DNA of 64,000 nt. It comes from Persicaria tinctoria. Taxonomy: Eukaryota; Streptophyta; Magnoliopsida; Caryophyllales; Polygonaceae. Made by a program: the position numbers and the translations under genes. The first letter of the stretch is position 1; each line of letters opens with the position of its first letter. The notes below the pieces were generated by a model. It searched no databases. It worked only from the letters and a program-made list of their open reading frames with translations, and was not told where the DNA came from. The stretch spans positions 5,644,501 to 5,708,500 of the forward strand of contig JBANSL010000016.1 in the NCBI GenBank assembly GCA_037127255.1, given 5' to 3'. This document shows, one piece after another, positions 37,189 to 50,564 of the stretch.

Positions 37189-40100
37189 ATGGCCAAAGTT
37201 GCTACGCTGGGCGCGATGGGTTCTGAGTCGGCTCTTCTCTGCGGAGGCGCTATGAAGCTGAAGAGGAAAACACCGTCTGAATTGAGAGTAGGTTTTTTTT
37301 GACCCTGAAATTGCTTGGTTTTTTGCGTCTGGGTTCAGATGTAAATCGTTTTTCACTTATTCTAGTAGATTAAGACGTATTTTTGTGTGTTGATTGGAGT
37401 CTGTGCTATCTGATTCATGAATCACAGTGATTATGCATTTTTTTAGATTGAGCATAGAACTAAAAGTCCAGAAGCTGTCCCTTTAGAGATTGGATTTGTT
37501 ATACGATGTTAGATTTTGATGAACTATAGTTTCTATGTTTATTTGTACGTGTTTGTAATTGCTGTAACTTGAGAAATATGATATATGCCAGTAATAGAGC
37601 TTACGAAATAGTGTGGCATGTTTTGGCATCATTTAAGTGGATCAAAACTCCTAAAAGAAATTCAAATCTGATTTTTACATCTACTGAATCATCCTGTCAA
37701 TGTTTGGTGTTGCACGCTAGAATATAGTGAACCGATCTTCAGTTTCTGTCAATTACTTTTCTTCTTATCCACAATTATCATTCCCGTTTGTAATGTTTGA
37801 AAGATATTTGATTCTTCCTCCTTGTTTGGTTTAAATATTTGTGTTTCATTTCAATTTAACAGGGTGAGCAGTTGAAAAGAAGAAATGCCATAGAGATTAC
37901 TGATGAATCATCAGCACCCTTGCAGTAAGTATTGTCAATTTTGAGATTCAACTTCACTTTGTTTAAGTGTCTTCTTGGCATTTGGTTTCATTTTGGATCT
38001 CATGTCCACCGAAACAATTTGGATTTATGTTTCTTCTTGTTTGACATTTCAGAAACTCAGTTTTGGTGGATTGTGTGTCGAGAAGAACTGATCCTCCGAA
38101 GAATACAAGATATGTAGAGATGCGTTTAAATGAAGTATTTCCTGTCAAAAAACCTATCAGCAGGCTCAAACTGCTGTCTGGAAAAATGACTGCTAAGGTC
38201 AATGCTAGCTTTGTTTGTTCCTGTTTAAGTAGGCAGATTGTCTTTGTTAGTTCATATAGTAGACTAATAAAATTGTGAGTCTCAAGAAGAAGAAAATGAG
38301 CAGATATTTAATTATCAGTAAGATACTACTTGTTGCTAGGTCCCAATCACGGTACTGACGGTAAGGCATTGTATACTGTGAAAAGACGCTGTTTTGCCTG
38401 TAATCTTGACATCATTTTGAATACACTAACAAATACTGTTTCTGGCATTTGGCTTCAGGAAAGTGCTTTCCCAGAGGGGAATAACGTTAAGATTTCTTCT
38501 ATTTCTTCAAATTTGCCTCCCAAGGCTGAACAAGAATCAAGCCGGTAAGCCTGGCAACCTGTTTAGAGTCTTTAATACATTTTCAATTTTCTTTAAAGTA
38601 ATGATGTAATGATGTGCATGTTCTTTTGGCAGTCAAACCACTTTATCCGATTCAATTCCTGCAGCCAAAGATGGGATGGAACAAAAATTTCAAGAAACTG
38701 AAAAATCTAAGCAGAACAAATTTCTCAGTGTTGCTGAGCTTTCCCTGGGAGGTGGGGGATTTGCAGAGTCTGGGACAGTTGATATGGTATACTTCGGTTG
38801 TTAGTCTGGATGCATAAATATGCTAGTAGTCACCAAGTCAATGCAATTAGTCTTTATGTTTCATAATGTCCTCACTTCTTTCTTGAAAATTGCAGGACAA
38901 GGCTTTGAAAGGACTGGTTCCTCGGGAGTCTTCCAATGCACCTTACCATGCTAATTCTTCCGGATATTTTGGTGATATAAAGCAAATGTCCCCAGGAAAC
39001 ATTTGCCTTGAATTAAATATTCCAGGAAGAAAAGTTCCTCTGGATTTTACACTGAAAACATCTATGCGTATACAGTCTTCTTCTCCTGTAACTGGGTGTG
39101 TTTGTTTTATCCGTCATTTCTATTTCTTAAGCTTTATTTTAATCATTGAAACATAATGGTCTCTGTATTCCCTGTTATAAATATGTTGTACTCTTGTTAA
39201 GCACAGTAGGCATAAACAAGGATATTACCATTTAGACATTTGGTAATACATTGCAGGAAGCACCTGGACTTTAACACTAACTCAGGATGTCATTGAGCTT
39301 CTTCTGTACTTTGATCTTGGCCCTACTACTTTTATCCATTTGAATGATTTAAGTTTTCATCATTTAAATGACAGGTTTCATAGATTACTCATGTCTGGCA
39401 CTTACAATGGCATGTCTCAATCATCTTCTCCGGATGGTACCATTATGCCACATTCATGGGTGTATCCTCAGTCTTCTCTGCCGCCCTATTTAATATCAGC
39501 ATTGAGTTCTGCGGGAGGAGGTACTTAAGACTTTTATGTTTTTGTTTTTAAGTTTGTTTTGCTGTACTCTGTTCTTTCGTTTATCATTTTCTTATTTCAG
39601 CAAGCTCATGTTCTCGATAATACTGTTTCTTCTTTTCATTTCAGAGGTTGATTTCTTGAGCAAACGCCAAGTTGCTTGGGAGGATTCGTTTCGGAATCTT
39701 TATTACTTGTTTAGAAAGAATACCTGTGACATCTTCTATGGTAAATATTATTTTTTGCTCTGTCCTTTTCAAAATGTAATGCCAATGTTGAAGGCCCGGC
39801 ACCATGAAAGAAACAATGCTCTTGTTGTTTAACTAATAAAAAAGATGCATGGTAAAATAACCTTGCTGTGATTGTGGTAAAATAACCTTGAACGGATACT
39901 TGATAGTTATTCTCAATAGATATACAAATATAATTTTTTTTAATATGTTGGTATTAGTTGTAGTAATTTTGTTTGCTTTCACACCAAAAAAAAAAAGTAA
40001 TGTTGTGTGTTTCCACTGTCAAAGCAATTAAAACTAATTATTATTTCATCATTCATGGTTGTTTATAATCATTGTTTCATGTATTTGATTTATAATTCTT

Positions 40101-42263
40101 TGGAAGATGAACTGATTTGGACTATTGTTATTTATTGATCGGAATTCTTGGCCTTTGGCATGTGTTTTTTCATGTAACGTTACTAAGTCTGGCCCCTTTT
40201 TTATATTTCCTTTGTATTGAGTGAGCGAGGTAGCTAAGTTTTCATGGATGCCATATTATTCACTCATTTTTGTGCTGTGAACATCTTAAACAGTTTACAC
40301 TGCGCAATTTGTGGCCATGTTTACCGCTGTTGGTGGTGATGGAAAGAGAAAACGTAGCTGCAGTGCTTATATTTCTCAGTCAACTAGAGGTTTAAGGTCA
40401 TTGCTCAGTAAACATGTGAGTCTTTCCATTTTATTCTCTTTGTATCTTGTCTTTGTATATTGACAGCTACAAGTTGTATCTTGACAGCTCCAACTATAGA
40501 GTATATTTTCCTTGTAAACACAATTTTCTATCAGTTGATATTTTATTTCTAGTTTTCACCTTGTCCTTGCATTGTCCAGGTCTTCATTTTTTTTTTAAAT
40601 CTCTCTATGTTAATGATGTGTTAAATATCTCTCTGCTTTTGTTGTAGGATGTTTCCTTTTCAATGCCTCTTTGTTCTTCTAAAGAAGAGCAGATAAGCAA
40701 GGAAGATCTGGTTGAACTTTCAGAGATGGAAAAACATAATCTAGGCCAGGTATTATAGTTCTTCTGCATCATGATATCAGTTGTGATCCTATAATCTGAT
40801 TCTCATGGATTTAAATGTTCAAAAAAGAAATTCATTTGATGAAAGTACTTGGGTAAACTTGCTTAATTTGTTTGTTTTTTTTAAAAATAAAAATCAAACC
40901 AAACATTGTAATGTTTAGAGTCGGAAACAAACTTAAGCATTGCATGATATTTGCTTATCCTGCAAGAAAAAATAGATTGGTGGGATGTACATCTGAAGCC
41001 TGGTTCTCGTCCCAAATGTCAAATTTTACTTGGTGGAGGCTTGCCTCTTTTATGCACAAAACAAAGGAAATTCATGTGCTTCGTCTCGATTGATGAAGAT
41101 GCTAACTTTGATTTGGGCTATATATGTGCAGGCTAAACGTCTAATGTCCATGTCAGATGTGGATAACAGCCCTCAGTCACTTCTGTCTTTCCATGGAAAT
41201 GAAAATGTGCACAGTTTGTATGATTTTATGTTAAATTACAAGTGCGTACCCCGTAATTACACTCTGTTACCATCCTATTTGAATGATATCTGTTATATTT
41301 GGCTAAACGGCTCTCACTTTCAGGTCATTTTATACTACTTTGGCCAGTCTGGATGTGCCTATGCTGTACTCACCTGTCCTGTTTCAAAATGCCTCTCTTT
41401 TAGTACCCGAGGTTGGTCTTCTTTTTGTATATTCCCTTTCCAATTCTTTTCTTCGGCCTCTTCTTCTTTCATAGTAATATCCACTGAAAAAAAAAAAATG
41501 TTTTCAGGGGGAAAGTCCATTAGCATTGAAATTTTCTCTGGCTTTCCATCAATCTTTAACCTCAAGAAGTAAAATGTTTCATGCCTCGAAGTTGTCTTCT
41601 CTAAATTTTTGTGAATTTTAATAAGGATGTTCTTTGAAGAAGTTTTTTCTTGCTGGTGTGCTGCACCTTTCTCCTTACTATTAAGTATTAATGGATTAAT
41701 TTTTCTCTTCAGGTCAAGTGCAAGGAAATCAAGACAGCTGATCACTATGCTATGCAGTTTCAAGACTCCACAGGTAAAGGAGAATCTGTTCGTGATTCAT
41801 CAGGCGGGATGAGCTATAGCATTGAAGTCAAGGGTGAATGTCTTCCACCCTGGATAATCAGCTCTATCTGTGCAGCCATGGTTTCTTCCGAGAGTAGCTT
41901 TGAGGCAAGGTATGTGTGCTCAGTTAACCTTTTCTCAATTTACGACATCAATATATATTGTCCATTTGAGAAAGCGATTTATGACATCAATCTGATTGGC
42001 AGTACTCAGTCAATACTAGTATGAACTGAAGCTTCTTGTCTTGCAGCTTCAGCACAGATCTTAGCTCCATGGGCTTGAACGCCGCCCTTAAAGCACCAGA
42101 TCTGAAGCCTGATACTACAGAGCATAAGGACGGCGGAACACAAGAAAGTAGCAATGCTTATGGCATTCCAGCCGCGGTAGTCTCTCGTGAACTGCATTCT
42201 GCACCTCTGAAGGGCTTGAAGTACCGCGAAGGCTCTTACACGGTTACTCTATTGCCCTCTTGA
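37189..42263 (+). CDS. DONSON: Downstream neighbor of Son (DONSON) homologue
   Basis: Fourteen exons: 37189-37287, 37863-37924, 38053-38197, 38459-38544, 38633-38786, 38896-39095, 39375-39520, 39645-39740, 40294-40415, 40648-40749, 41132-41241, 41324-41411, 41713-41909, 42047-42263. They total 1824 bases, 607 residues. The start is set by MAKVATLGAMGSE followed by the basic KRKTPSELRGEQLKRR. Conserved DONSON blocks are clear: VPLDFTLKTSMRIQSSSP, QVAWEDSFRNLYYLFRKN, YTAQFVAMFTAVGG, STRGLRSLLSKH, HSLYDFMLNYK, and the C-terminal LPPWIISSICAAM. In animals DONSON delivers GINS to the MCM helicase and guards replication forks; a similar nuclear replication role is expected here. The model is well supported since each exon carries family-like sequence. 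Confidence 0.92.
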
Positions 42264-43104
42264 CCTTGGCTTCTGAAGTACTAGCATTTTGCTTTTATTG
42301 AAATTGAAGGTGTTGAATTGTATCTTCCTTAAACTGAATCTTCACCACCTATTCGGCTGTGCATAAGCTTCATGTAACATCAGACATTTTGCTCACTGTC
42401 TGATTTTATGAATCAGGTTCAGCTTCTCACAAGGTACCTGCAGATACTTGTTAACTTGTCTACTTTATCTCCCTCATGTTCTCATCTACTTTCAAATCAT
42501 CCTCACATACAATCGACATTTCATGCTTTTGTTTCATAGGCAGACATTTAAGCCATTAATATAGAGGTGAGGGATTTGGATTTGGTCACTACATGTCATC
42601 TTTACTAAGTTAGTAAGGCTGGACTCATGAATCATTTCTTGCATGATTCTAGTTCTACTTAAAATTAACATTTTGTAAATTTATTTTACAATCATCCCGT
42701 CAAATAAAATGACCCCATTTTCATCTTGGCTTAATTTCTCCTTTTATTTCCCAAGTGAGTTTTTCCATTAGGTTATTTTTTTAAAACGTTTCCTTGTTTG
42801 ATAGAAAAAACTATATGATGGTAATGCTCTTACGTCTAATATATAATATCACATAAATATATATTATAAAAGTAAAAATTGAAATGGAAGGAAAAATTAC
42901 GTCATCAACAAGAACCAATCCTCATACGTAGTCCAAGTGTCCAACCAAAATGACATAAATGTAGCCCGACCAAGATTTGTGTTACATGATTTCACATAGA
43001 AAACCTAGCCGTAAGATGCAACAATTGTGTGGTTACCGTTCTTCAAACAAAAAAAAGAAGAAAAAAAAAGGGGGTTTTCTAACTTTTCTCACAGTAAGGA
43101 TCCA

Positions 43105-43425
43105 TGTAACACCGGGTGTTACACTCGATGTTACATTTAATTATTTCATGTATAAATTTATATTGTAAAAAATTATATTTATATTCTATATACTTATATT
43201 AACATGTTTATAAAATTATATTTTGAAAAATGATTATTAAAAATTATGGATAATTAAAAGATTGTTTATTTTAGAAATTTTTATTTTTATTTTTCTAAAA
43301 CATATTTTCAAAATAAAAGTTTATAGACATGTTAATATAAGCATATAGGGTATAAATGTAATTTTTATAATTTTTTTAATATAAATTTATACCCGAAATA
43401 ATGAGTGTAACACCGGGTGTAACAC
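43105..43425. mobile_element. Palindromic MITE-like element with GTAACACCGGGTGTTAC ends
   Basis: Both ends carry GTAACACCGGGTGT followed by TACACTC-type sequence in inverted orientation. The A/T-rich arms continue the palindrome (CTATATACTTATATTAAC against GTTAATATAAGCATATAG) for almost the whole 320 bases. The tip is itself self-complementary, which makes the exact border uncertain. It is non-coding. Confidence 0.65.
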
Positions 43426-43982
43426 GTAAAGTATTACAGGGGATTTCAACCGATTTTCTCAAGAGTACAGGATAACAAGCTCAATCGAAAAAGATTTTTC
43501 AAATTTAATTTATTTTATCTTTTCGTAATATTGATTTTCTAAGTTCGTTTATTTATTTGGTAGTAACTCTTTTTCAGTTAAGGTTCTTACATAGAGAGAT
43601 CGAAAAAAAAATAATTCAAATTCAAATCAATTCTCCAGAGTGTTGACTATTTCTTGGCTTTTTTTTTTGGTCGAATAGTAGTACTCCGTATTATTTTAAC
43701 GACCTTAATTTATCTTAATTTTAAATTCCTATAAGTCAACAAACCAAGCTTCTAGTCACTTGAATTTGCAGGACGCCCACTGATCTTCATTTTATATACA
43801 GTCATTTGACTGCTTATTTGTTTTTTTTTAAGGAGTTGACAAAGAAAAATATCATTTGCTCACTATTTGTTTAAGTAAATTGCACTAAACTACTAATAAA
43901 TAATCTCAATGCTGGTTAGTTTAAAAAAAACAAGGTAATAACATAAAAAAATAGGAAAAAAAAATACAAGTCTTGTTTAACT

Positions 43983-44570
43983 TAGAGCATCCCCAACAAC
44001 TCTTGTATAATAGAGAAAAAATACAACTGATGTTGCCAATATACCTATGTCAAGCTACTGATTTTTCTTAAATAAATCTAATGGGCCTTAGCCCTCCTTT
44101 GAATCAAAAAAGAAAAAAAAGAGAAAAAATGGGTTTTTTAACCCCAGCAACACCTGTAAAAGGTTTTGCAAAATAAAGAAATGGGTGGAGAAAGAAAAAA
44201 AACCCTGTAAATTTAGAGAGATGTTATAATCCGTAACATTAAATGCATTTACCCCTTTCAATTCCAACCTTATTGTTGCTTTTTGCTGCATACATTGTGG
44301 CTATTGTTCAACTAATTGTTGCCTTGCTGCTATACATCTGTTCATTGCTATTGTTCATTGGTTGCTATACGTGTGTTTGAATTGTTAAATTAAGTTATTG
44401 AAAGTTTTTTTTGACTTGTTTTCAATTGAAATAAGTTAGTTTTAAAATTGTTAAATTACCTTAACCCTTAATAAATGTATTTATTATATTATGAATTTTT
44501 ACATTTATTAAAATATAATAAATGCAGAAATCTGTATAATAGAGAAGTTGTTGGAGCTGGAGTGTAAATT
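43983..44570. mobile_element. MITE-like inverted repeat (GAGCATCCCCAACAAC type)
   Basis: The left arm reads CCCAACAACTCTTGTATAATAGAG. The right arm, near 44537-44562, carries the inverse CTGTATAATAGAGAAGTTGTTGGAG. These tips match a common gene-adjacent plant MITE type. Borders are approximate and there is no coding frame. Confidence 0.5.
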
Positions 44571-44678
44571 ATTTAGAGATTTTGCTATTTGAATTGGTTC
44601 TCTATTTTAGAGAGGTTAAGAACGTTTGATTCTCTTGTTTAGTAAATAATTGAGCTCGAACCAAACTTTTTATAAGCA

Positions 44679-44707
44679 CTAGTGAGCATGCCCGTGCGAT
44701 GCACGGG
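44679..44707 (-). mobile_element. Helitron 3' terminus (second family)
   Basis: On the minus strand a perfect hairpin CCCGTGCATCGCACGGG is followed by CATGCTCACTAG and T, the hairpin-plus-CTAG rule for a Helitron 3' end. The hairpin sequence differs from that of the other three Helitrons here. The 5' TC end would lie to the right, but I could not identify it, so only the tip is annotated. Confidence 0.65.
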
Positions 44708-46957
44708 ACATGTTTTAGTTACATTGTTTGCTCGTTTAGTTAGCAGATATACTCTATTAGGTATGTCTGACCCGTTAAATGTAATTTGATTTACGCAATA
44801 TTTGATTTACACGTTATTTATTTTTAATTAATATTAAAGATAATTAAAATTTTATTACACATGGGTTTTGACATAAAATTTTATTGATATTGATATAATA
44901 ATGTACTTTAATACCATTTAACTGATTTAATTTTAAAATCTCTCTTCTTTGGTATATAGTAATTTGGAAAAATGAATAATAAGATGCAAAATATTACTTT
45001 GCATACCTATTTCTTAATTGAGACTCTTCTTTTTATGAACTTTTTTTTAGGGTAACTATGAACTTTTTCTCATTTACATGTTTTTGTTCCTCCTAATAAT
45101 CAACATATGTAAAATATATATAGGGTTGTTTTGCAAGAAAATAAATTAATTTATAAGATATGACTTAAGAGTATATAATTTTGAATAACATAAATAGGAG
45201 ATTTATTAGGCATAAAATTATAGTCTTAACTGCAAAAAATTAAATGACTATCTTTTCATATTCTAAATGATTTAATGACCAATTATTTTCATTAGTTTTA
45301 GGTAATATTAATTGATATCTTTTCATCTTCTAATTCATGCCTATTTGTTAAGTTAACTTTTTTTCCTCATATTATCTTCAATGCATTAAGTTGAATGCTT
45401 TAATTGTAAAATATTAAATGATATCTTTTTATTTGTAAAATAATCAACTGAAAATTTCTTTCGGTTCCAATTAAAATTTATCAGTCTATTCATCTTCATA
45501 TGATTCAACTAAAAATAAAAACACACGTTAGGAATAAAAAAAAATTATAAATTATTTCAACAAAATAATAATTAACATATATATTAAAAAAAATGGTATT
45601 CACAATCTCTAAAGTATAAAATTAGCAAATTGAAACAAAATGAGAGAGAGAGAGGAATAAAAGTTTCATATAATATTTCCGGCCACTTTATGATTAAGAT
45701 TACATCGGTTTTCTAAAAAAATCTCATCGGTGGTAAATATTACTCTTCTTGCCACAATGGATCGAAACAAAATAAGAAATAAAACATATGATATAAAATA
45801 ATACTATAAAGATTGGGGGAATGAAAATTCATAATATGCCAATACCAATAATAAATATAATTAAAAAAACGGTTAATTGTACAAACATATATAAAAGCAA
45901 GAGAAAGAGGGAAAACTAACCATCTTTTCGCATTAAATTCGTAAAAGTAGATTTAATGTGTTAATTTTTTTTAAAAAAAAAATTAATAAGCGATCGAGTC
46001 TTCATATATAAGTTGCTCCTAGCTTGTACATATGTAGATTTGTCCATTCACTCTTATTTTCATTGCTAGCTTGCAAGTTTAATATCAAAGCTTCTAGCAT
46101 GTTCAGTTGTGCGCACATGGAATCAGTTTCAGCATTGCAAATGAAATCATTAGATTCCATATATGTTTCAGACAGTCATGGCAGTGAAGTGATGAAAGAG
46201 ATCAAGAAATTAAAAATGACATACTTGAAAATTTCCACAGAAACCTAAATCTCGCACTTGGCATACAATTTCTCTACATCATGCAGATATATGGCAATAC
46301 CAATGTATTCTTGAAAATAAAAATAAATTTAGCAGACGATTTTTCCCTTAACCAAAAGAGACACAGAGACCTTTACAAATCGGGAAGAGAAATTTGAACA
46401 TGCTTTTGTTAAAGTAAGCTCATGATTCATGAGCTTCATCTTAGTAATGAAAGTAAGCCTTGCAAGTCAGATAAAAGGGCTCATACCACACTCAGTAACG
46501 CGATCCACCAAAAAAAGCCTAGACACCAATTTTCATTGCAGAATCTCTATGTGAATGGTGCTCATCAATAATGGTTCATGTTCTTCTGCCACTTAAGTTT
46601 TCCCCAGACATTTGCAGAGAAAGCAGATTGAGATTTCCCTAGCTAGGCATAACACACTACACAATATGATACTTTGTAGCAAAGATCCTGGAATCTGAAA
46701 ATGAGCTATATATAAGTCTATAACCATGCACACCGCAATCAGCTTTATCTCTCGACTATCCAAAGTATGGCTCCTAAAGGTCTATTACAGATTAGTGCTA
46801 CACATGAAAGTATGCATCCGAAATCTTCCAAAGCGACTCGTTTATCGGGTAAGGCTTCAAGTAAAGCTTAGGGGATCTTGACAAGCAACGCCTTCGCGGA
46901 AGAGGATCACATCCGTGGAGCATAAGCTTCTGAGTCAGGTTCCAATCATCCTTACAG
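44708..46957. other. A/T-rich interval, probably Helitron body and 3' flank
   Basis: Very A/T-rich sequence without a supportable gene. The left part presumably belongs to the Helitron whose 3' end is at 44679. A 74-codon frame near 46024-46248 has no recognisable domain. From about 46300 onwards the sequence may be 3' UTR of the minus-strand gene that ends at 46958. Confidence 0.35.
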
Positions 46958-47377
46958 TCATTGACCCCCGACATCATACTTCATGTACTCTTCTAGCTCT
47001 TTCTTCAGCAACACACACGATTGCCTTATCGTGTTGAACACACTTCCCGTCCTGTATATGCTTGTCTTCCCGTCTCTGTTCGCTTTAGGTGTGATGTACT
47101 TTCGTACCTCCTCGCTTACAAAGCTGTTGATCAGCGGCTCCTCCTTGAAACTTGTATTCCTTACCTCTTTGGGCATAGGAAACCTTATCTGCCTGAAAGT
47201 GATATGCGCCTCATATAGAGGCCGAATAACCTCCTTTTCCATGTAAACCTTCAACTCTGATCTTGAAATCTTCGCCATGTCCAGGCGATCTCTATCCTTC
47301 TCCATATCTTGTATTGCGGACTCTAGCTTCTTCTGCAGGCTCTTCGTTTTCTCAAGCACTTCAGCTACGCATTGCAT
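46958..47377 (-). CDS. Small coiled-coil protein, unrecognised
   Basis: Single open frame of 139 residues, clearly protein-like in composition. The first half is a heptad-rich helix (LEKTKSLQKKLESAIQDMEKDRDRLDMAKISRSELKVYMEKEVIRPLYEAH). The second half has IRFPMPKEVRN, IYRTGSVFNTIRQSCVLLKKELEEYM. I do not recognise the family; a prefoldin-like helical hairpin is one weak possibility. Immediately upstream another frame opens with MEDAYEGFDAKALSE (start at about 47421) and stops at TAG after 18 codons, overlapping this start by a few bases. It may be an upstream ORF or the true N-terminus cut off by a one-base loss. An AG just before 47427 and a GTAAG donor near 47740 suggest a 5' UTR intron. 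Confidence 0.65.
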   Translation of the reverse strand: MQCVAEVLEKTKSLQKKLESAIQDMEKDRDRLDMAKISRSELKVYMEKEVIRPLYEAHITFRQIRFPMPKEVRNTSFKEEPLINSFVSEEVRKYITPKANRDGKTSIYRTGSVFNTIRQSCVLLKKELEEYMKYDVGGQ

Positions 47378-48862
<1,485 letters not shown>

Positions 48863-49814
48863 TGTTAAACTCGGTTGGTCCTGGTGCGGGTTAAGATGCT
48901 GGAGGGAGGTCGTGTGTGCGGGCCCACATACGGGAGAATCGAACAACACATAAACCCGAACGGGGTTCCATCTCAAAACCAATTGGCAATGAGAGGAGTA
49001 GCCCACCAACCTTATATGTTGTTCAAGTATTCTCTAAATTACCGATGTGGGACAACCACCATTCCAACATGCCCCCTCAAGTGCAACGACATTTTTTAGC
49101 CAACAAGTTGCACTTGCCACATGCGCTTATATGGGAACCAATGCCCGCGACATGCCACAAGGCCAGCCAGCGGCCCCACCAATCCGAAGACCGAAACTAG
49201 CCTAACCCGGCTCTGATACCATGTTAAACTCGGTTGGTCCTGGTGTGGGTCAAGACGCTGGAGGGAGGTCGTGTGTGCGGGCCCACAAACGGGAGAATCG
49301 AACAACACATAAACTCAAACGGGGTTCCATCTCAAAACCAATTGGCAATGAAAGGAGTAGCCCACCGACCTTATATGTTGTTCAAGTAAAACCAATTGGT
49401 GTTAGGTGGGGTAGCCCACCGGCTTATATGCAAGATTTGGATTTAATTTCTATTCAATGTGGGACACTCCCAACTCATATTCTCCACACACCCCCCTCAA
49501 GTACAACTGTCTGGCCACACATTATTTGCCAGTTGCACTTGACGAATCAATGTCTTAAGGCCGGCTAGCCAATTAGACCAGGAATCCAAACCACACCGCA
49601 CAATGCCGCACTTCGGCTCTGATACCATGTTAACTCGGCTGGGCTCGGTGGGGTCAAGACGCTGGAGGGAGAGATCGTGTGTGCGGGTCCACACACGGGA
49701 GACACGAACAACACATAAACCCGAACGGGGTTCCATCTCAAAAACCAATTGGCAATGAGAGGAGTAGTCCACCAACCTTATATTATGTTCAAGTATTATC
49801 TAAATTACCGATGT
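48863..49814 (-). mobile_element. Tandem TRIM-type retrotransposon (LTR-internal-LTR-internal-partial LTR)
   Basis: Read on the minus strand, two tiny internal segments are each framed by LTR copies. LTR copies occupy 48863-49069, 49222 to about 49489, and 49628-49814 (truncated). Each starts TGT and the complete left ends finish TTTAACA. Directly after LTR ends come TGGTATCAGAGC primer-binding sites for initiator tRNA-Met (49210-49221 and 49616-49627). Before LTR starts come purine tracts such as CTTGAGGGGG (about 49071-49082 and 49489-49500). Internal segments are only about 150 and 138 bases and code for nothing. This is the structure of a terminal-repeat retrotransposon in miniature, here duplicated in tandem around a shared middle LTR. 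Confidence 0.8.
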
Positions 49815-50210
49815 TCAACCAATTTTTTGTAAATAAATGTAAATTGTGTAATCAAAGATATCGCAAAAAGAAAGAAAACTCTAATTTCAATACATTTTAA
49901 GGGTTGATACATTGAAAAAGGAAAAAAAAAACATATTTCAAACAAATTAATTAACAACAAATTACATGCTAATAATTTGCCCATTTCGTCCGGATACAAT
50001 GTAAATCCCAAAAATGAAGATGGGGAGAAATCGATAAATTAAAGAATGTTAATCTGTGCAAAAAATCAAATACACAACAGCATACAACCCATTTTGAAGA
50101 GCTACAAACTAACAGTTAACAACAAATTACACAAGTAATCTTTTGAAGAAAAGATAACCTAGTTTTAATGCATTGAAATTATGAAAAAAACATTTTTCAT
50201 GGATTTATAT
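49815..50210 (-). other. 3' flank of the first VQ gene
   Basis: Non-coding. From about 50006 onwards it matches the region from about 56888 onwards, so the duplication that copied the VQ gene includes this flank. Confidence 0.5.
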
Positions 50211-50468
50211 CTAATCCGATGAAGACGTAGGTTGATTTCCGGTTAAACGTTGAACCAGGCCCATGAACTCCTCCGGCCTAACCTCAATGACCCTAGGTGA
50301 GCTCAAGTATATCACAACCGGAGACCTCGGCTGCAGCCCTAATTGCCTTACCCCGCCAAGCCTGCTCAGAGGCGGTAGCGATGAAGGCGGTTTCCTCTTC
50401 ATCGCCTTCTTCCTCATGAGGGTAGCCCTTCTGCTGACATTGTCGCGGTCTTGAGCCATCGAATGCAT
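50211..50468 (-). CDS. VQ motif-containing protein, copy 1
   Basis: Intronless gene for an 85-residue protein with the VQ signature FMGLVQRLTG near residues 68-77, preceded by SPVVIYLSSPRVIEVRPEE and a basic N-terminus (RKKAMKRKPPS). VQ proteins are plant nuclear cofactors that bind WRKY transcription factors through this motif; some, like MKS1, are MAP-kinase substrates. The layout is MKS1/VQ8-like, by inference. Translation may start at MHSMAQ or at the second Met (MAQDRDN). A TATA box lies about 90 bases upstream. The second copy at 57102-57371 differs at only a few residues, so one is a recent duplicate of the other. Confidence 0.9.
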   Translation of the reverse strand: MHSMAQDRDNVSRRATLMRKKAMKRKPPSSLPPLSRLGGVRQLGLQPRSPVVIYLSSPRVIEVRPEEFMGLVQRLTGNQPTSSSD

Positions 50469-50556
50469 TGAGTTAATTAGGGTTTCTTGAATTGATTGCA
50501 GTTTTATTTTCCTTAAGGCAGTGAAGCTGATGGGGAATGAGGGTGCAGTGTGTGTA

Positions 50557-50564
50557 TATTTATA
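50557..50564 (-). promoter_or_regulatory. TATA box of VQ gene copy 1
   Basis: TATAAATA on the minus strand about 90 bases before the start codon. The same box is kept at the same spacing in the duplicate. Confidence 0.6.

Larger units (their letters stand above)
42264..44678. other. Spacer with palindromic MITE-like elements
   Basis: No gene is seen after the DONSON 3' UTR. Two inverted-repeat elements lie here, at 43105-43425 and about 43983-44570, described separately. The rest is A/T-rich with homopolymer runs. Confidence 0.4.

Noticed and set aside
46024..46248. 74-codon plus-strand frame as a small gene
   Set aside because: It shows no known motif and no splice or promoter context, and it lies in A/T-rich transposon-derived sequence.
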